DNA from: an uncultured Clostridia bacterium
GTDB lineage: Bacteria; Bacillota_A; Clostridia; TANB77; CAG-508
Assembly: GCA_947624725.1 (NCBI GenBank)
Contig: CANQLP010000006.1
Coordinates: forward strand, 1 to 59,910
DNA: 59,910 nt
Reading direction: 5' to 3'
Part shown: positions 58,057 to 59,910 of the stretch, piece by piece
Layout of the letters: every line of letters begins with the position of its first letter
Position numbering within the stretch: the stretch's first letter is position 1
Notes under the pieces: generated by a model
What the model was told of the DNA's origin: nothing
Databases searched by the model: none
What the model saw: only the letters and a program-made list of their open reading frames with translations
Program-made: the position numbers and the translations under genes

Positions 58057-59070
58057 ATGCAAAAATTAGGAAGTCAAACAATAAAGTTTGAAAATGCACC
58101 TTCACTTATTGAAACAGCTTCAATAGTAGGACCAAAAGAAGGAGAAGGACCACTTGCAAAATATTTCGATACCTGTATAAATGATGAATTTTGGGGAGAA
58201 AAGACATGGGAAAAAGCAGAAAGCAAAATACTTAAGGAAAGTATAAGCCTAGTTATTAATAAATCTAAAATTGCATCAGATAATATAGATTATTGTTTCG
58301 CAGGAGACTTGCTTAACCAATGTATATCAGCAAGTTTTGGAATTAGAAGCTTTGCTATTCCATACTTTGGAATTTTTGGAGCATGTTCAACTTTTGTTGA
58401 AGGAATGATACTAGCAAGTATGTTTACAGCCTCAGGAGCAGCAAAAAATTGTCTATTTGCAACCTCAAGTCATTTTTGCAGTGCAGAAAAACAATTTAGA
58501 TTTCCACTAGAACTTGGTAATCAAAGACCACCAACATCACAATGGACAGTTACAGGTGGAGCTAGTGCAATTGTCTCATCATCTGGAAATGGACCATATA
58601 TAACACATGCAACTCCAGGGAAAATTGTTGATATGGGAATAAAGGATGCAAATAATATGGGAGCAGCAATGGCACCAGCAGCAGTAGATACAATACTCAC
58701 ACATTTCAAAGATACAGGAAGAAATCCAAGCTATTATGATGCAATAATTACAGGGGACCTTGGACATATAGGAAAAGAAATAGCACAAGATATGCTAAAA
58801 ACTTATGGATATAATGTAAAGCCAAACTATAATGACTGTGGAGTTTTAATATTTGATAAATCATCACAAGATACACATTCAGGTGGAAGCGGCTGCGCAT
58901 GTTGTGGAACAGTTTTTTCAGGATATTTATTTAATGAATTAAAGCAAAAGAAATTAAATAAGATATTGCTTATTGCAACAGGTGCATTAATGAATTCTAC
59001 TTCATCACAACAAGGCGAAAGCATTCCTGGTATTGCACATGCAGTAGCAATAGAAAATCTTGAAAATTAA
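58057..59070 (+). CDS. spoVAD: stage V sporulation protein AD (337 aa)
   Basis: Thiolase-fold protein that binds dipicolinate. 'LGSQTIKFENAPSLIETASIVGPKEGEGPL', 'GIFGACSTFVEGMILASMF', 'FPLELGNQRPPTSQWTVTGG', 'GGSGCACCGTVFSGYLFNEL' are characteristic. AAAGGAGAAAAAGCATAATG start. 33 nt after spoVAC. No extra-C sites in 1 kb. Confidence 0.97.
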   Translation: MQKLGSQTIKFENAPSLIETASIVGPKEGEGPLAKYFDTCINDEFWGEKTWEKAESKILKESISLVINKSKIASDNIDYCFAGDLLNQCISASFGIRSFAIPYFGIFGACSTFVEGMILASMFTASGAAKNCLFATSSHFCSAEKQFRFPLELGNQRPPTSQWTVTGGASAIVSSSGNGPYITHATPGKIVDMGIKDANNMGAAMAPAAVDTILTHFKDTGRNPSYYDAIITGDLGHIGKEIAQDMLKTYGYNVKPNYNDCGVLIFDKSSQDTHSGGSGCACCGTVFSGYLFNELKQKKLNKILLIATGALMNSTSSQQGESIPGIAHAVAIENLEN

Positions 59071-59087
59071 GAAAGGATAGAATAAAA

Positions 59088-59475
59088 ATGGATATGTTTT
59101 GGAGCAGTTTAGAGTTTAAAGATTACATTTGGTGCTTTATAATAGGAGGACTTATATGTGTTATAGCTCAAATATTAATAGATAAGACCAAAATAACATC
59201 TGCAAGGATACTCGTTTTATTTGTAACAGTTGGTGCAATACTTCGGAGGACTTGGACTATATGATTATATAATAAAACTTGCAGGAGCTGGAGCAACTGT
59301 ACCTATAACTGGATTTGGTGCCAATCTTGCAAAAGGTGCAATAAAAGGAGTAAGAGAGATGGGCTTACTTGGAGCGTTCACAGGTGGAATAAAAGCAGCA
59401 GCCGGAGGAATAGCTGCAGCCGTATTCTTTGGATATATAGCATCTCTTGTTGCAAAACCAAAAATGAAGAAATAG
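59088..59475 (+). CDS. spoVAE: stage V sporulation protein AE, one C+GGA site (128 aa)
   Basis: Third subunit of the minimal SpoVA(C-D-E) channel. The start is ATG 59088 behind GAAAGGAT ('MDMFWSSLEFKDYIWCFIIGGLICVIAQILIDKT'). The break at C59244; skipping C gives '[32 protein letters not shown]', fusing N- and C-terminal halves. The remainder 'GGIKAAAGGIAAAVFFGYIASLVAKPK' ends normally. Four membrane helices. Confidence 0.94.
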
Positions 59476-59476
59476 G

Positions 59477-59519
59477 AAAAATCTCTTTTAAGGAAGTATT
59501 TGCCTTAAGAGAGATTTTT
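59477..59519 (+). terminator. terminator of the spoVA operon
   Basis: AAAAATCTCTTTTAAGG-aagtatt-TGCCTTAAGAGAGATTTTT. Confidence 0.85.
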
Positions 59520-59604
59520 GTTTATACAATATAAATCAATGTATTGTAAGAAACAAGATAATATGATAAAATATTAGAATATTATAAGAAAAGAGGAGAT
59601 AAAT

Positions 59605-59751
59605 ATGAGTGATAGAGAAATTAGTTGGGAAAAAGTACAAAAAGAGTTGGAAAAAGATTTTACGGAAGAAGATTTTGAAGAAATAGAAATGAAAATGCAA
59701 AAATTTGTCAAAAATCGAAAGCTTATAACCCTAGAGGACAGGCATATATAG
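59605..59751 (+). CDS. small charged protein (48 aa)
   Basis: ATG 59605 follows AGAGGAGAT. The product, 'MSDREISWEKVQKELEKDF...' to '...KLITLEDRHI', is helical and strongly charged, with no Cys or membrane segment. Not recognised. An AT-rich -10-like GATAAAAT lies about 40 nt upstream. Start context and length make coding likely but not sure. Confidence 0.5.
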   Translation: MSDREISWEKVQKELEKDFTEEDFEEIEMKMQKFVKNRKLITLEDRHI

Positions 59752-59801
59752 ATAAAAACTGCCAAAATTTTTAAAAAATTCTAAATTTTTCTAAAATACT
59801 A

Positions 59802-59830
59802 TTGACAAATTTAAAAGAGTTGTGTAAAAT
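59802..59830 (+). promoter_or_regulatory. sigma-A promoter with a leader running off the window
   Basis: TTGACA (59802-59807), 17 bp, TAAAAT (59825-59830). The following ~75 nt contain ACGAGGGGGATGAAACTGCC and a T run (59882-59889), then AAGAAGGGAG at the window edge that looks like the ribosome-binding site of a gene starting beyond 59910. The leader is not recognised. Confidence 0.6.
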
Positions 59831-59910
59831 TATAATTGTTAACGAGGGGGATGAAACTGCCAAACCCTTAAGTAATAAAAATTTTTTTTAAATTAAGAAG
59901 GGAGAAAAAA

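Noticed and set aside
59835..59910. A known riboswitch at the right edge
   Set aside because: The short G-rich stretch after the promoter fits no class I can recognise, and the leader is cut by the window end.

Overview
The window looks like a chromosome segment of a strongly AT-rich, spore-forming Gram-positive of the class Clostridia, probably an uncultured lineage. The sporulation genes spo0A, spoIVA, dpaA/dpaB, yabG, spoVS and spoVAC-AD-AE point to a spore former. Firmicute-type neighbourhoods (miaB-mutS, rny-ymdB, yabG-veg, a fab/acc cluster) and sigma-A promoters with 17-bp spacers agree. I cannot name a genus.

Layout. 1-2.9 kb: end of an integrative element (replication-relaxation-like, RusA-like and HTH genes on the minus strand), closed by a tRNA-Leu 3' fragment that looks like an attachment site. 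2.9-3.2 kb: solitary copy of a type I antitoxin RNA with a deleted toxin. 3.4-5.7 kb: class D sortase and its LPRTG surface protein. 5.8-10.3 kb: spoIVA, a flavoprotein, a YigZ-family protein, spo0A. 10.4-13.2 kb: accessory stretch with an XRE regulator and palindromic operator, pilin-like and zinc-ribbon small proteins, an intact par/Fst-like type I toxin-antitoxin, a degenerate ImmA/IrrE-like protein and a Cys-rich protein. 13.3-27.4 kb: pyrB, miaB, mutS, ispG, a second sortase, ychF, an M18 aminopeptidase, dipicolinate synthase and asparagine synthase. 27.4-34.2 kb: a dinucleotide-repeat mini-gene, a large pilin-like protein, a YwaF-like membrane protein, an L,D-transpeptidase and a MATE-type flippase. 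34.3-39.9 kb: HU, thrS, rpiB, trpS, obgE. 40-47.9 kb: one fatty-acid synthesis cluster (fabD-fabG-fabF-accB-fabZ-accC-accD-accA-fabI). 48-55.2 kb: rpsT, a coiled-coil protein, topB, rny, an ECF sigma/anti-sigma pair, ymdB. 55.3-59.5 kb: spoVS, veg, yabG, dodecin, spoVAC-AD-AE.

The outstanding observation is a recoding pattern. In 22 genes the reading frame is broken at 40 places, and every break is the same event: one extra C directly before a glycine codon (C+GGA 33 times, C+GGT 6, C+GGG 1). Dropping that C restores a full-length, correctly spaced family member every time. The affected genes include indispensable ones (obgE with five sites, ispG, accA, accC, fabD), both strands and the integrative element. 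I saw no other kind of frameshift. In frame, CGG is read as an ordinary Arg codon at only three places that I found, in two less conserved genes. Either the organism moves +1 at CGG and reads the overlapping GGN as glycine (as reported for AGG in Perkinsus mitochondria), or the sequence carries a very specific insertion artefact. The tests are given under findings. CDS coordinates below span the extra bases.

A second theme is a set of long hairpin repeats placed directly after stop codons. Their arms are unique to each locus yet complementary to each other.
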